This document shows, one piece after another, positions 1 to 6,825 of a DNA stretch of 9,940 bases; position 1 is the first letter of the stretch; each line of letters starts with the position of its first letter. The stretch lies in contig JAIXSD010000566.1 of the NCBI GenBank assembly GCA_027484885.1, positions 1 to 9,940 on the forward strand. The letters are read 5' to 3'. The stretch comes from Rubrivivax sp. Lineage in GTDB: Bacteria; Pseudomonadota; Gammaproteobacteria; Burkholderiales; Burkholderiaceae_C. Position numbers and translations under genes: made by a program. The notes beneath the pieces were generated by a model, which did no database searches, was not told where the DNA came from, and was given only the letters and a program-made list of their open reading frames with translations.

Positions 1-401
1 CCGGCCTGGATGGCTTTCTGATCCTTGTCCTGACGCAGCAGCACGAGCTGGCCCTCGGCGCGCTCGTGGTCCAGCTGCAGATGGCGGCGCAGGGCTTGCA
101 GGCGCTCCAAGCTGAAGCGGGCCAGATGCAGCAGGCGGTCTTGCGCCTCTTGCGTGGCGGGCTTGCGCTGCTGGCGCCAGCGCTGCCATTGCCAGCCCAG
201 CGGGCCGGCGCCGGGGCGCGGGAAGGTGGGGGTCAGCCAGGGCAGCATCAGGGCTGGCGCGAGGTGGCCGCCGGTGGCGAAGCTGCCCTCGGCAGCCACG
301 CTGCCGCGGCGCTCGAAGACGGTGACTTGGTGGCCGGCCGCGGCCAGCTCGTAAGCGCTGCAGACGCCGGCCACGCCGGCGCCGATGATGGCGATGCGCA
401 T
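1..401 (-). CDS. FAD-dependent oxidoreductase, DadA-like (N-terminal part, runs off left edge)
   Basis: The 133 visible residues are the N-terminal part of a FAD-binding oxidoreductase of the DAO/DadA type, which oxidatively deaminates D-amino acids or related amines. The protein opens with a beta strand and the dinucleotide-binding motif GAGVAG at residues 7-12. An acidic residue, E30, ends the second strand (VTVFER), where it normally holds the FAD ribose. A DadA-like segment follows, with ATGGHLAP and then LPWLTPTFPRPG. The C-terminal substrate domain lies outside the window, so the substrate cannot be assigned. The start is ATG at 401-399. A strong Shine-Dalgarno sequence, GAGGAG (414-409), sits 7 bases upstream inside the end of the amidase gene. 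Only one base separates the amidase stop from this ATG, so the two are very likely co-transcribed and translationally coupled. The family call is fairly firm. The exact enzyme (D-amino acid dehydrogenase, glycine/sarcosine oxidase-like or another) is not. Confidence 0.8.
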   Translation of the reverse strand, partial: MRIAIIGAGVAGVCSAYELAAAGHQVTVFERRGSVAAEGSFATGGHLAPALMLPWLTPTFPRPGAGPLGWQWQRWRQQRKPATQEAQDRLLHLARFSLERLQALRRHLQLDHERAEGQLVLLRQDKDQKAIQA

Positions 402-402
402 C

Positions 403-1785
403 TCAGTGCTCCTCGCCGCGGGTGTGTGTGCGCAAGGCTTGCTCGATGTGCAGGCTCAGGCTCAGGACTTGGTCGTCCTGCAGGGCGGGGGCCCAGACCA
501 TCAGGCCCACCGGCATCTGGCCGGCGGCATGGCAGGGCAGGGACAGGGCGCAGCCATCGAGCAGATTGACCACCGAGGGGTTGCGCAGCAGCAGGGCGTT
601 GGTGGCGAAGAAGGCCTCGTCGCTGAGCAGCAAAGGTTGCAGCAGGGGGGCGACCACCGGCACGGTGGGGCTGAGCACGGCGTCGAAGCCTTGCAGCTGG
701 GATTCCATCGCGGCAATCCAGCGCCGGCGGGCGTGGATCAGGTCGATGTAATCGGCGGCGCTGATGGCTTCGCCGCGGCGGATGCGCGTGGCCACACGGG
801 GGTCGTAGGCGCTGTCACCGTGGGCATTCATCAGCGGGCGGTGCCAGGCCCAGCTTTCGGCTGCGGCAAAGCCGCCCTGGGCTTGCAACTGGGGCAGGTC
901 CTGCAAGGCGGGCAGCTGGATTTCTTCGATCTGCGCGCCTTGTTGGCGCAGCAGCCGCAGGCTGGCTTCGAAGGCGCTGCTCACCGCCTCATCCATGCCA
1001 TCAAGGAAATGGTTCTGCACCACGGCCAGGCGGCATGCGCTCAGCGGCCGTGCTTGCAGGCGCACTGTGCGAGCGGCCAGCACCTCGTGCAGCAGCACGG
1101 CGTCGCGCACCGAGCGGGTGATGGCGCAGGCGGTGTCGAGTGTGGTGGACAGGGGGATGCAGCCGTCGGTGGGCGTGAGGCGCGCGGTGTTCTTGAAGCC
1201 GACCAAGCCTTGCAGGGCGGCCGGGATGCGGATCGAACCGCCGGTGTCCGAACCCAGTGCGGCCCAGGCGGCACCTGTGGCCACCGAGACCGCGCCGCCG
1301 GAGGTGGAGCCGCCCGGGATGCGCTCGTGGCTGTCGAGCGCATGGGTGATGGGATTGGCGGGCGTGCCGTGGTGGGGGTTGATGCCCACGCCAGAGAAGG
1401 CGAACTCGCTCATGGTGTTGCGGCCCAGCAGGGCGGCGCCGGCTTGGCGCAGGCGGGCCACGGCGGGGCTGTCACTGCGGGCGGCCGGGTGGTCTTGCAG
1501 CAGGCGCGAGCCGGCGCTGCTGGTGGCGCCGGCCACATCGAACAGGTCCTTGACGCTGACGGCCAGGCCGCCCAGGCGGGGCCGAGGGGCACCGGCGCGG
1601 GCTGCCGCATCGCTGGCCTCGGCGGCAGCTTGTGCCGCAGGGCCCATGCGCTCGAGGGAGTCGCCGATATAGGCGTGACGGCAGGCGTCGGAACGGGCGG
1701 CGTGCTGGCTGGATTGCAAGGCATCCAGCGCGTGAAGGCGGCCTTCATGCAGGGCAGCCAAGGCACTGCTCAGGTCGTTGGGCAT
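403..1785 (-). CDS. Amidase-signature family hydrolase
   Basis: This 460-residue cytoplasmic enzyme belongs to the amidase-signature family (relatives: GatA, AtzF, fatty-acid amide hydrolases), which hydrolyse carboxamide bonds through a Ser-cisSer-Lys triad. The triad is readable: K79 in SVKDLFD, cis-Ser S160 in GGSTSGG, and nucleophile S184 in GSDTGGSIRIP. The 24-residue spacing between the two serines matches GatA. The conserved FAFSGVG and GLVGFKNT stretches are also present. No gatB or gatC lies nearby and the neighbour is an oxidoreductase, so a catabolic amidase is more likely than the tRNA amidotransferase subunit; the substrate is unknown. I chose the ATG at 1785. A longer reading from 1905 adds 40 residues that cross the intergenic promoter region and do not resemble an amidase N-terminus. 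Only a weak ribosome site precedes 1785 (AAAGAG, 12 bases away), which may mean a leaderless or poorly translated message. The gene is transcribed divergently from rpsB. Confidence 0.9.
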   Translation of the reverse strand: MPNDLSSALAALHEGRLHALDALQSSQHAARSDACRHAYIGDSLERMGPAAQAAAEASDAAARAGAPRPRLGGLAVSVKDLFDVAGATSSAGSRLLQDHPAARSDSPAVARLRQAGAALLGRNTMSEFAFSGVGINPHHGTPANPITHALDSHERIPGGSTSGGAVSVATGAAWAALGSDTGGSIRIPAALQGLVGFKNTARLTPTDGCIPLSTTLDTACAITRSVRDAVLLHEVLAARTVRLQARPLSACRLAVVQNHFLDGMDEAVSSAFEASLRLLRQQGAQIEEIQLPALQDLPQLQAQGGFAAAESWAWHRPLMNAHGDSAYDPRVATRIRRGEAISAADYIDLIHARRRWIAAMESQLQGFDAVLSPTVPVVAPLLQPLLLSDEAFFATNALLLRNPSVVNLLDGCALSLPCHAAGQMPVGLMVWAPALQDDQVLSLSLHIEQALRTHTRGEEH

Positions 1786-1791
1786 AGGTCG

Positions 1792-1799
1792 TGTATACT
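1792..1799. promoter_or_regulatory. Candidate -10 element(s) for rpsB and the divergent amidase gene
   Basis: TATACT at 1794-1799 on the plus strand matches the sigma-70 -10 consensus at five of six bases. It would start transcription near 1806, giving rpsB a leader of about 190 bases. The core GTATAC (1793-1798) is a perfect palindrome, so the minus strand reads TATACA at 1797-1792. That element would place a start at about 1785, the first base of the amidase ATG. I see no convincing -35 hexamer at 16-18 bases in either direction, so this is a candidate only. Confidence 0.4.
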
Positions 1800-1839
1800 C
1801 TTTGGGTTTTGCCGGACGCCCTAGGCAATTTTTGCCCGG

Positions 1840-1868
1840 GGTTTGTGCTGGTGAATCAATCGCAAACC
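1840..1868 (+). promoter_or_regulatory. Predicted hairpin 1 in the rpsB leader
   Basis: GGTTTGTG (1840-1847) can pair with CGCAAACC (1861-1868) over 8 base pairs, including one G-U, around a 13-base loop. It lies in the presumed rpsB 5' untranslated region. Leaders of rpsB in gammaproteobacteria are known to fold and bind S2 for feedback control. Whether this hairpin serves that role here is inference. Confidence 0.35.
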
Positions 1869-1907
1869 GGCCACTGAGAGGTGTTGCTGCTGCAAGTTGT
1901 TGCAAGA

Positions 1908-1940
1908 GGCCAGGCCCCGTTGAGATATGGGGCAGAGGTC
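1908..1940 (+). promoter_or_regulatory. Predicted hairpin 2 in the rpsB leader
   Basis: GCCCCGT (1914-1920) pairs with ATGGGGC (1927-1933) over 7 base pairs with one G-U and a 6-base loop. An outer GGCC (1908-1911) can pair with GGTC (1937-1940) across a small internal loop. There is no U-run after it, so it is not a terminator. Its place between hairpin 1 and the rpsB ribosome site suits a role in S2 autoregulation, but nothing in the sequence proves this. Confidence 0.35.
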
Positions 1941-1994
1941 ACGAAGCAGAGCAATTCGGGCCGGATTTTAGACACAACCTTCGGAGTTAAAAAC

Positions 1995-2741
1995 ATGTCC
2001 GTTACGATGCGCGAAATGCTGGAAGCCGGCGTCCACTTTGGTCACCAAACCCGCTTCTGGCACCCCAAGATGGCCCCGTATATCTACGGCCACCGCAACA
2101 AGATTCACATCATCAACCTCGAAAAGACGCTGCCCGCGTTTGAAGAGGCTCTGAAGTTCATCCGCCAACTGTCGGCCAAGCGCGGCACCATCATGATGAT
2201 TGGCACCAAGCGCCAAGCCCGTGAAGTGGTGGCCCTGGAAGCCCAGCGCGCCGGCGTGCCTTACGTCGACCAACGTTGGTTGGGCGGCATGATGACCAAC
2301 TTCAAGACGGTCAAGGCCTCGCTGAAGAACCTGAAGGACATGCAAGCCCAGGTCGAAGCCGGCACCCAGCCCGCCATCAAGAAGGAAGCCCTGCTGTTCC
2401 AACGTGATCTGGCCAAGCTGGAAAAGAACATCGGCGGCATCCAGGACATGAACGGCCTGCCCGACGCCATCTTCGTGATCGACGTGGGCTTCCACAAGAT
2501 CGCCGTGGCCGAAGCCAAGAAGCTGGGCATCCCCGTGATCGGCGTGGTTGACACCAACCACTCGCCCGAGGGCATCGACTACGTCATCCCCGGCAACGAC
2601 GACTCCGCCAAGGCCGTGGCCCTGTACGCTCGCGCCGTCGCTGACGCCGTGATCGAAGGCCGTGCCAACGCCGGCAACGAAGTCGTGCAAGCCGCTGCCC
2701 CGGCTGGCGACGAGTTCGTGGAAGTCGCCGAAGGCGCTTGA
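1995..2741 (+). CDS. rpsB: 30S ribosomal protein S2
   Basis: S2 is a 248-residue component of the small ribosomal subunit. It binds late in assembly at the head-body junction near the mRNA exit side and is needed for S1 to bind. The sequence is typical throughout: [20 protein letters not shown] at residues 5-24, the [11 protein letters not shown] stretch, [16 protein letters not shown], and the [24 protein letters not shown] core near the C-terminus. It is slightly longer than E. coli S2 (241 residues), with an acidic, alanine-rich tail. The start is ATG 1995, preceded by GGAG at 1983-1986. An in-frame ATG at 1881 would add 38 residues that lie in the leader and are not S2-like, so I rejected it. 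It is the first gene of the translation cluster and is separated from tsf by a terminator-like hairpin. Its long leader with two predicted hairpins suggests autogenous control, by analogy with other proteobacteria. Confidence 0.98.
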   Translation: MSVTMREMLEAGVHFGHQTRFWHPKMAPYIYGHRNKIHIINLEKTLPAFEEALKFIRQLSAKRGTIMMIGTKRQAREVVALEAQRAGVPYVDQRWLGGMMTNFKTVKASLKNLKDMQAQVEAGTQPAIKKEALLFQRDLAKLEKNIGGIQDMNGLPDAIFVIDVGFHKIAVAEAKKLGIPVIGVVDTNHSPEGIDYVIPGNDDSAKAVALYARAVADAVIEGRANAGNEVVQAAAPAGDEFVEVAEGA

Positions 2742-2770
2742 GTTTCAAGCGGCCAGGCTGACGCCAAATC

Positions 2771-2797
2771 AAGGGGCTGTGTTCAGCCCCTTTTTTT
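2771..2797 (+). terminator. Intrinsic terminator/attenuator between rpsB and tsf
   Basis: AAGGGGCTG (2771-2779) and CAGCCCCTT (2784-2792) form a perfect 9-base-pair stem with the loop TGTT. The run of seven T begins at 2791. This is a textbook Rho-independent terminator, 29 bases after the rpsB stop. It should end or attenuate transcription before tsf, which therefore depends on read-through or on a promoter I could not identify in 2798-2865. Confidence 0.88.
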
Positions 2798-2865
2798 CAA
2801 AGCAAATGGGTTGAAGTGTCTGCTCGCGTAAAACCGGGCAGGTTCATTGAGTAACGGAGAAACAA

Positions 2866-3762
2866 ATGGCTGCAATTACCGCAAGCATGGTCGCTGAGCT
2901 GCGCGCTCGCACCGATGCCCCGATGATGGAATGCAAGAAGGCGCTGACCGAAGCCGAGGGCGATCTGGCCCGTGCTGAGGAAATCCTGCGCGTCAAGCTG
3001 GGCAACAAGGCTGGCAAGGCCGCCTCGCGCGTGACCGCTGAAGGCGTGGTCGCCTCGGCTGTGGTCGGCGGCGTCGGCGCCCTGCTGGAAGTGAACTGCG
3101 AAACCGACTTCGTGTCGAAGAACGATGCCTTCCTGGCTTTCGTGAACGCGGTCGCTGGCCTGATCGCCACCGAAGGCCCGGCCGATGTGGCTGCCCTCTC
3201 GGCTCTGCCGCTGTCGCAAGAAGGCTTTGGCCCGACCGTGGAAGACGTGCGCAAGGGTCTGATCGGCAAGATCGGCGAGAACATGTCGATCCGCCGCTTC
3301 CAGCGCTACGCCGCTGGCAACAAGCTGGCCTCTTACCTGCACGGCACCCGCATCGGCGTGATGGTCGAGTTTGACGGCGACGACGTGGCCGCCAAGGATG
3401 TCGCCATGCACGTGGCCGCCATGAAGCCGGCCGCGCTGTCGGCTGCCGAAGTGTCGGCTGAGCTGGTCGAGAAGGAGCGCAAGATCGCTGCCGAGAAGGC
3501 TGCCGAGTCCGGCAAGCCCGCCGACATCGTTGCCAAGATGGTGGACGGCGCCGTGCAGAAGTTCCTGAAGGAAGTCTCGCTGCTGGACCAAGTCTTCGTG
3601 AAGGCCGCTGATGGCAAGCAAACCGTCGCCGCCATGCTGAAGGACAAGGCCACCACGGTGAAGAGCTTCACCCTGTACGTGGTGGGCGAAGGCATCGAGA
3701 AGAAGGTGGACGACTTCGCCGCCGAAGTGGCCGCGCAAGTGGCCGCCGCCAAGGGCCAGTAA
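2866..3762 (+). CDS. tsf: Elongation factor Ts
   Basis: EF-Ts (298 residues; E. coli 283) is the cytoplasmic guanine nucleotide exchange factor that releases GDP from EF-Tu so it can bind GTP and aminoacyl-tRNA again. The N-terminal UBA-like module is clear ([20 protein letters not shown], residues 4-23). The EF-Tu contact motif TDFV sits at residues 80-83, and D81/F82 correspond to the residues that disturb the Mg2+/GDP site in E. coli. The two-part core and the coiled region around [15 protein letters not shown] follow, and the protein ends in an alanine-rich helix. The start is ATG 2866 with GGAGA at 2856-2860, which is well placed. Intrinsic-terminator hairpins lie on both sides (2771-2797 and 3777-3799), so tsf may be expressed as a separately tuned unit within the cluster. 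It ends in TAA, whereas most neighbours use TGA. Confidence 0.98.
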   Translation: MAAITASMVAELRARTDAPMMECKKALTEAEGDLARAEEILRVKLGNKAGKAASRVTAEGVVASAVVGGVGALLEVNCETDFVSKNDAFLAFVNAVAGLIATEGPADVAALSALPLSQEGFGPTVEDVRKGLIGKIGENMSIRRFQRYAAGNKLASYLHGTRIGVMVEFDGDDVAAKDVAMHVAAMKPAALSAAEVSAELVEKERKIAAEKAAESGKPADIVAKMVDGAVQKFLKEVSLLDQVFVKAADGKQTVAAMLKDKATTVKSFTLYVVGEGIEKKVDDFAAEVAAQVAAAKGQ

Positions 3763-3776
3763 GCCCTGAAGCAAAC

Positions 3777-3799
3777 AAAGGGCGCCTCTGGCGCCCTTT
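3777..3799 (+). terminator. Terminator-like hairpin between tsf and pyrH
   Basis: AAAGGGCGCC (3777-3786) and GGCGCCCTTT (3790-3799) form a perfect 10-base-pair stem with a TCT loop, 14 bases after the tsf stop. The stem is strong, but only three T lie at its foot and they are followed by A. It may act as a partial terminator or as a 3'-end stabilising structure rather than a full stop. Confidence 0.7.
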
Positions 3800-3802
3800 A
3801 CA

Positions 3803-3880
3803 CTTGTGCCCGTTGAAGTCGGCGGCCCCATCCCTGGGCTGCAAGCCTGCCTACCCGGCGGGCTGCAGACGCGGCACAAG
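3803..3880 (+). promoter_or_regulatory. Nested inverted repeats in the pyrH leader
   Basis: An outer inverted repeat, CTTGTGCC (3803-3810) with GGCACAAG (3873-3880), encloses an inner hairpin. In the inner one, CTGCA-A-GCCTGCC (3839-3851) pairs with GGCGGGC-TGCAG (3857-3868). This gives 12 pairs with one bulged A and one G-U, and the loop is TACCC. The outer arm can extend by two pairs with a bulge. The inner hairpin has no U-run. The element lies between the tsf terminator and the pyrH ribosome site, so it would be in the pyrH 5' leader or on a read-through transcript. I see no clear promoter hexamers in this gap. Function is unknown. Confidence 0.45.
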
Positions 3881-3922
3881 CCCGACATCCCATTCAGCAA
3901 CAGCAGCCATCAAGAGGTCCTC

Positions 3923-4633
3923 ATGCCCGCGCTCAAACGCATCCTGCTCAAACTTTCCGGTGAAGCCCTGATGGGCGACGACGCTTTCGGTATCAATCGC
4001 GCGACCATCGTGCGCATGGTGCAGGAGATCCGCGAGGTCACCGAGCTCGGTGTGGAGGTGGCGGTGGTCATCGGTGGCGGCAATATCTTCCGCGGTGTCG
4101 CGGGCGGCTCGGTCGGCATGGACCGCGCCACGGCCGATTACATGGGCATGCTGGCCACGGTGATGAACTCCCTGGCCCTGGCCGACACCATGCGCCAGGA
4201 AGGCATCGTCGCTCGCGTGATGTCGGCCATCGGCATCGAGCAGGTGGTGGAGCCCTATGTGCGCCCCAAGGCCCTGCAATATCTGGAAGAAGGCAAGGTC
4301 GTGGTGTTCGCGGCCGGCACGGGCAATCCCTTCTTCACCACCGACACGGCCGCTGCGCTGCGCGGTGCCGAGATCGGCGCCGAGATCGTGCTCAAGGCCA
4401 CCAAGGTCGACGGTGTCTACACCGCCGACCCCAAGAAGGACCCGAGTGCGACCCGCTACTCGCGCATCAGCTTTGACGAGGCCATCACCAAGAATCTGCA
4501 GGTGCTGGACGCCACCGCCTTCGCGCTGTGCCGCGACCAGAAGCTGCCGATCCGTGTGTTCAGCATCCTCAAGGCCGGCGCGCTCAAGCGCGTGGTGATG
4601 GGTGAAGACGAAGGCACGCTGGTGCACGTTTGA
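3923..4633 (+). CDS. pyrH: UMP kinase
   Basis: This bacterial-type UMP kinase (236 residues) phosphorylates UMP to UDP with ATP in pyrimidine nucleotide synthesis. It is a homohexamer of the amino-acid-kinase fold, unrelated to eukaryotic UMP/CMP kinases. Visible motifs are KLSGE (10-14) at the phosphate site, the glycine loop GGGNIFRG (51-58), the MDR and [11 protein letters not shown] region (66-82), and [17 protein letters not shown] (131-147) in the nucleotide-binding domain. The [17 protein letters not shown] stretch (158-174) is typical of the family. I chose ATG 3923 because AGAGG lies 5-6 bases upstream and homologues begin this way. An in-frame codon at 3806 would extend the protein by 39 residues through the leader. 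The enzyme is classically activated by GTP and inhibited by UTP in E. coli. The gene is followed after 28 bases by frr. Confidence 0.98.
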   Translation: MPALKRILLKLSGEALMGDDAFGINRATIVRMVQEIREVTELGVEVAVVIGGGNIFRGVAGGSVGMDRATADYMGMLATVMNSLALADTMRQEGIVARVMSAIGIEQVVEPYVRPKALQYLEEGKVVVFAAGTGNPFFTTDTAAALRGAEIGAEIVLKATKVDGVYTADPKKDPSATRYSRISFDEAITKNLQVLDATAFALCRDQKLPIRVFSILKAGALKRVVMGEDEGTLVHV

Positions 4634-4661
4634 GAAACAAAGGTTTTCAAGGTCAAGAATC

Positions 4662-5222
4662 ATGAGCATTGCAGACATCAAGCAGAACGCTGAAGCCAAG
4701 ATGGCCAAGTCGGTCGAGGCGCTGAAGAACGAGTTGCACAAGATCCGCACCGGTCGCGCTCACCCTGGCATCCTCGATCAGGTCCAGGTGGACTACTACG
4801 GCTCTTTGGTGCCGGTCACCCAGGTGGCCAATGTGACCTTGCTCGATGCCCGCACCATCAGCGTGCAGCCCTGGGAAAAAGGCATGGGCGCCAAGATCGA
4901 GAAGGCGATTCGTGAGTCCGACCTGGGCCTCAACCCGGCCTCGCAAGGCGAGCTGATCCGCGTGCCAATGCCGCCGCTCAATGAAGAGCGCCGCCGCGAC
5001 CTGACCAAGGTCGTGCGCAACGAAGGCGAAGACGCCAAGATCGCCGTGCGCAATCTGCGCCGCGATGCCAATGAGCAAGCCAAGAAGCTGACCAAGGACA
5101 AGTTGATCAGCGAAGACGATGAGCGCCGCAGCCTGGACGATGTGCAGAAGCTGACCGACCGCACCATCGCCGAGATCGACCGTCTGGTCGCGGCCAAAGA
5201 AGCCGAAATTCTGGCGGTCTGA
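4662..5222 (+). CDS. frr: Ribosome recycling factor
   Basis: RRF (186 residues; E. coli 185) works with EF-G and IF3 to split the post-termination 70S ribosome and release mRNA and tRNA. The tRNA-mimicking shape comes from a three-helix bundle (domain I) plus a small beta/alpha domain II. Helix 1 spans residues 1-30 and holds the hallmark RTGRA (29-33). Domain II covers roughly residues 34-105, with [16 protein letters not shown] and [21 protein letters not shown]. The last two long helices contain VRNLRRDAN (129-137), whose arginines face 23S rRNA in known structures. The start is ATG 4662 with AAGG at 4649-4652. An in-frame ATG at 4602 overlaps the end of pyrH and adds 20 unrelated residues. 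It follows pyrH without a terminator and precedes uppS by 14 bases. Confidence 0.98.
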   Translation: MSIADIKQNAEAKMAKSVEALKNELHKIRTGRAHPGILDQVQVDYYGSLVPVTQVANVTLLDARTISVQPWEKGMGAKIEKAIRESDLGLNPASQGELIRVPMPPLNEERRRDLTKVVRNEGEDAKIAVRNLRRDANEQAKKLTKDKLISEDDERRSLDDVQKLTDRTIAEIDRLVAAKEAEILAV

Positions 5223-5236
5223 GCGAGCTCTCTACA

Positions 5237-5965
5237 GTGACGACCGAGAAGAAGGCGGTGCCCCGCCATGTGGCCATCGTGATGGATGGCAACGGCCGCT
5301 GGGCGAAGAAGCGCTTTCTGCCGCGCTTCTTCGGCCACAAGCAGGGCGTCGATGCCCTGGTCAAGATCGTGCAGGCCTGCATCGATCGCGAGATCGAGTA
5401 CCTGACGGTGTTTGCCTTCTCCTCGGAGAACTGGAAGCGCCCCAGCGATGAAGTCTCAGGCCTGATGGGTCTGGTGCTCGCGGCCGTGTCGCGCTACCTG
5501 GCGCGCATGGGCGCCATGGGGGTGCGCATCCGCATCGTCGGTGACCGCGAGGCGGTGTCCGACAAGCTGCGCAATGCCTGGAACGAGGCCGAGAGCAGCA
5601 CGGCGCACAACAGCAAGCTGACCCTGTCCGTGGCCTTCAATTACGGCGGCCGCTGGGATGTGGTGCAGGCCTGCAAGGCAGCGATGCAGGCGGGTGTGCC
5701 GCCGGCCGAGCTGACCGAAGCCCGCCTGTCCGAGTTCATGGCCATGAACTACGCGCCCGACCCGGACCTCTTCATCCGCACCGGAGGTGAAGTGCGCATC
5801 AGCAATTTCCTGCTCTGGCAGGTCGCTTACACGGAATTTGTGTTCTCTGACTGCCTGTGGCCCGAGTTCGGTGAGGCGCAGCTGGACGCGGCCATCGAGT
5901 CCTTCCGTGAACGCGATCGCCGCTTTGGCGGCGTCAAAGAGGCGCCGGCATTGGCTGGCGTTTGA
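5237..5965 (+). CDS. uppS: Undecaprenyl pyrophosphate synthase (cis-prenyltransferase)
   Basis: UppS adds eight isopentenyl units in cis to farnesyl pyrophosphate, making the C55 carrier for peptidoglycan, O-antigen and other wall polymers. It acts at the cytoplasmic face of the inner membrane. The protein has 242 residues (E. coli 253). Key residues are visible: catalytic D17 in MDGNGRW (16-22), H34 in GHKQG, FSSENW (61-66), NYGGRWD (135-141), R181 and R187 of the RTGGE...R-SNFLLWQ signature, and E200, corresponding to E. coli D26, H43, R194, R200 and E213. The start is GTG 5237 with no good ribosome site. A second in-frame GTG at 5258, preceded by a purine-rich GAGAAGAAGG, would shorten the protein by 7 non-essential residues and is a real alternative. 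The stop lies 5 bases before the cdsA ATG. Its substrate pathway begins with dxr two genes downstream. Confidence 0.97.
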   Translation: MTTEKKAVPRHVAIVMDGNGRWAKKRFLPRFFGHKQGVDALVKIVQACIDREIEYLTVFAFSSENWKRPSDEVSGLMGLVLAAVSRYLARMGAMGVRIRIVGDREAVSDKLRNAWNEAESSTAHNSKLTLSVAFNYGGRWDVVQACKAAMQAGVPPAELTEARLSEFMAMNYAPDPDLFIRTGGEVRISNFLLWQVAYTEFVFSDCLWPEFGEAQLDAAIESFRERDRRFGGVKEAPALAGV

Positions 5966-5970
5966 ACCCC

Positions 5971-6825
5971 ATGCTCAAAGCCCGCATCATCACGGCCTTG
6001 GCCCTGCTGGCCGTTTTGTTGCCCGCTCTGTTCGCCGCCTCGCCCTGGCCTTTTGCCCTGCTGACCCTGCTGATGATTGGCGCGGCCGGTTGGGAGTGGT
6101 GCCGGCTCAATGCCGGCGGCGGCTTGCCGGCTCTGGCCTTCGGTGCCGCGCTGGCCGCGGCCTGCGCGGGTACGCTCTGGTTCTTCGGGCTGGCGCCACG
6201 CCCGGCCTGGTGCTGGTGGCTGGCGGGCTTGATCTGGGTGCTGGGCGGGGCCTATGCCTTGCGCGGCGGCCCGGCAGCCTGGCCGCAGGCCTCCAAGGCC
6301 CTGCGCCTGCTGCTCGGCGCCCTGGCGCTGTGGGCGGCCTGGGGTGCCATGCTGGAGGCCAAGGCCACTGGCATCAATTTCCTGCTCTCCATCTTCTGCC
6401 TGGTCTGGATGGCCGACATCGCCGCCTACTTCGGTGGTCGCACCTTCGGCCGGCGCAAGCTGGCCGTGACCATCAGCCCCGGCAAGAGCTGGGAGGGCGT
6501 CTGGACTGGCATGGCCGGTGTGCTCGCCCTGGGCCTCTTCTGGACCTTTGTCATTGATCGCCAGTTTGCGGTGGATTCCGCCAGCCTCTACCAGCGCCTG
6601 CTGCAAGGGCAGGGTCTGGCCACCGGACTGCTGGCCCTGGTTTTTCTGGCCAGCATGAGCGTGGTCGGTGACTTGTTCGAATCCCTGATCAAACGTGCGG
6701 TCGGCGCCAAGGACAGCAGCCAGTTGCTGCCGGGCCATGGCGGTGTGCTCGATCGCGTCGATGCCTTGCTGCCGGTGTTCCCGCTGGCCTTGGCGCTGAG
6801 TTCCCTGAGTTCCTCCCTGCCATGA
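5971..6825 (+). CDS. cdsA: Phosphatidate cytidylyltransferase (CDP-diglyceride synthase)
   Basis: CdsA converts phosphatidic acid and CTP to CDP-diacylglycerol, the precursor of all major bacterial phospholipids, in the inner membrane. The 284-residue protein is highly hydrophobic, with about eight likely membrane segments (for example residues 5-23, 27-40, 53-72, 80-96, 110-127, 136-153, 178-195 and 217-233). The C-terminal family signature is complete: S238, KR 241-242, KD 247-248, PGHGG 254-258 and DRVD 261-264. I chose ATG 5971. A TTG at 5962, overlapping the uppS stop, would add three residues and cannot be excluded. No clear Shine-Dalgarno sequence precedes either, so translation probably relies on coupling to uppS. 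Its TGA overlaps the dxr start in an ATGA junction. Confidence 0.96.
   Translation: MLKARIITALALLAVLLPALFAASPWPFALLTLLMIGAAGWEWCRLNAGGGLPALAFGAALAAACAGTLWFFGLAPRPAWCWWLAGLIWVLGGAYALRGGPAAWPQASKALRLLLGALALWAAWGAMLEAKATGINFLLSIFCLVWMADIAAYFGGRTFGRRKLAVTISPGKSWEGVWTGMAGVLALGLFWTFVIDRQFAVDSASLYQRLLQGQGLATGLLALVFLASMSVVGDLFESLIKRAVGAKDSSQLLPGHGGVLDRVDALLPVFPLALALSSLSSSLP

Noticed and set aside
385..1824. A 479-codon open frame on the plus strand opposite the amidase gene
   Set aside because: It is the antisense shadow of a high-GC gene. Its translation is low-complexity (Gly/Ala/Gln/His-rich) and matches no family, while the minus-strand amidase has a full catalytic triad.
1845..1877. A possible 10-codon leader peptide in the rpsB leader (GTG 1845 to TGA)
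   Set aside because: It has a GTG start with only a GGGG stretch upstream and no run of regulatory codons. Its start also lies inside the predicted hairpin 1. Nothing supports translation.
1900..1931. A possible second rpsB promoter with TTGCAA (1900-1905) as -35
   Set aside because: The downstream -10 candidates at 16-18 bases (around GATAT) match the consensus poorly, and the region forms hairpin 2 instead.
1968..2690. A 240-codon open frame on the minus strand opposite rpsB
   Set aside because: Its translation is His/Gly/Val/Asp-rich and typical of an antisense shadow. rpsB is certain on the plus strand.
2811..2834. A possible tsf promoter with TTGAAG (2811-2816) and TAAAAC (2829-2834)
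   Set aside because: The spacer is only 12 bases, too short for a sigma-70 promoter, and no better pair was visible.
2797..3900. A 367-codon open frame on the minus strand opposite tsf
   Set aside because: It is antisense to an unmistakable EF-Ts and has no family resemblance. It also spans the tsf ribosome site and the downstream terminator-like hairpin.
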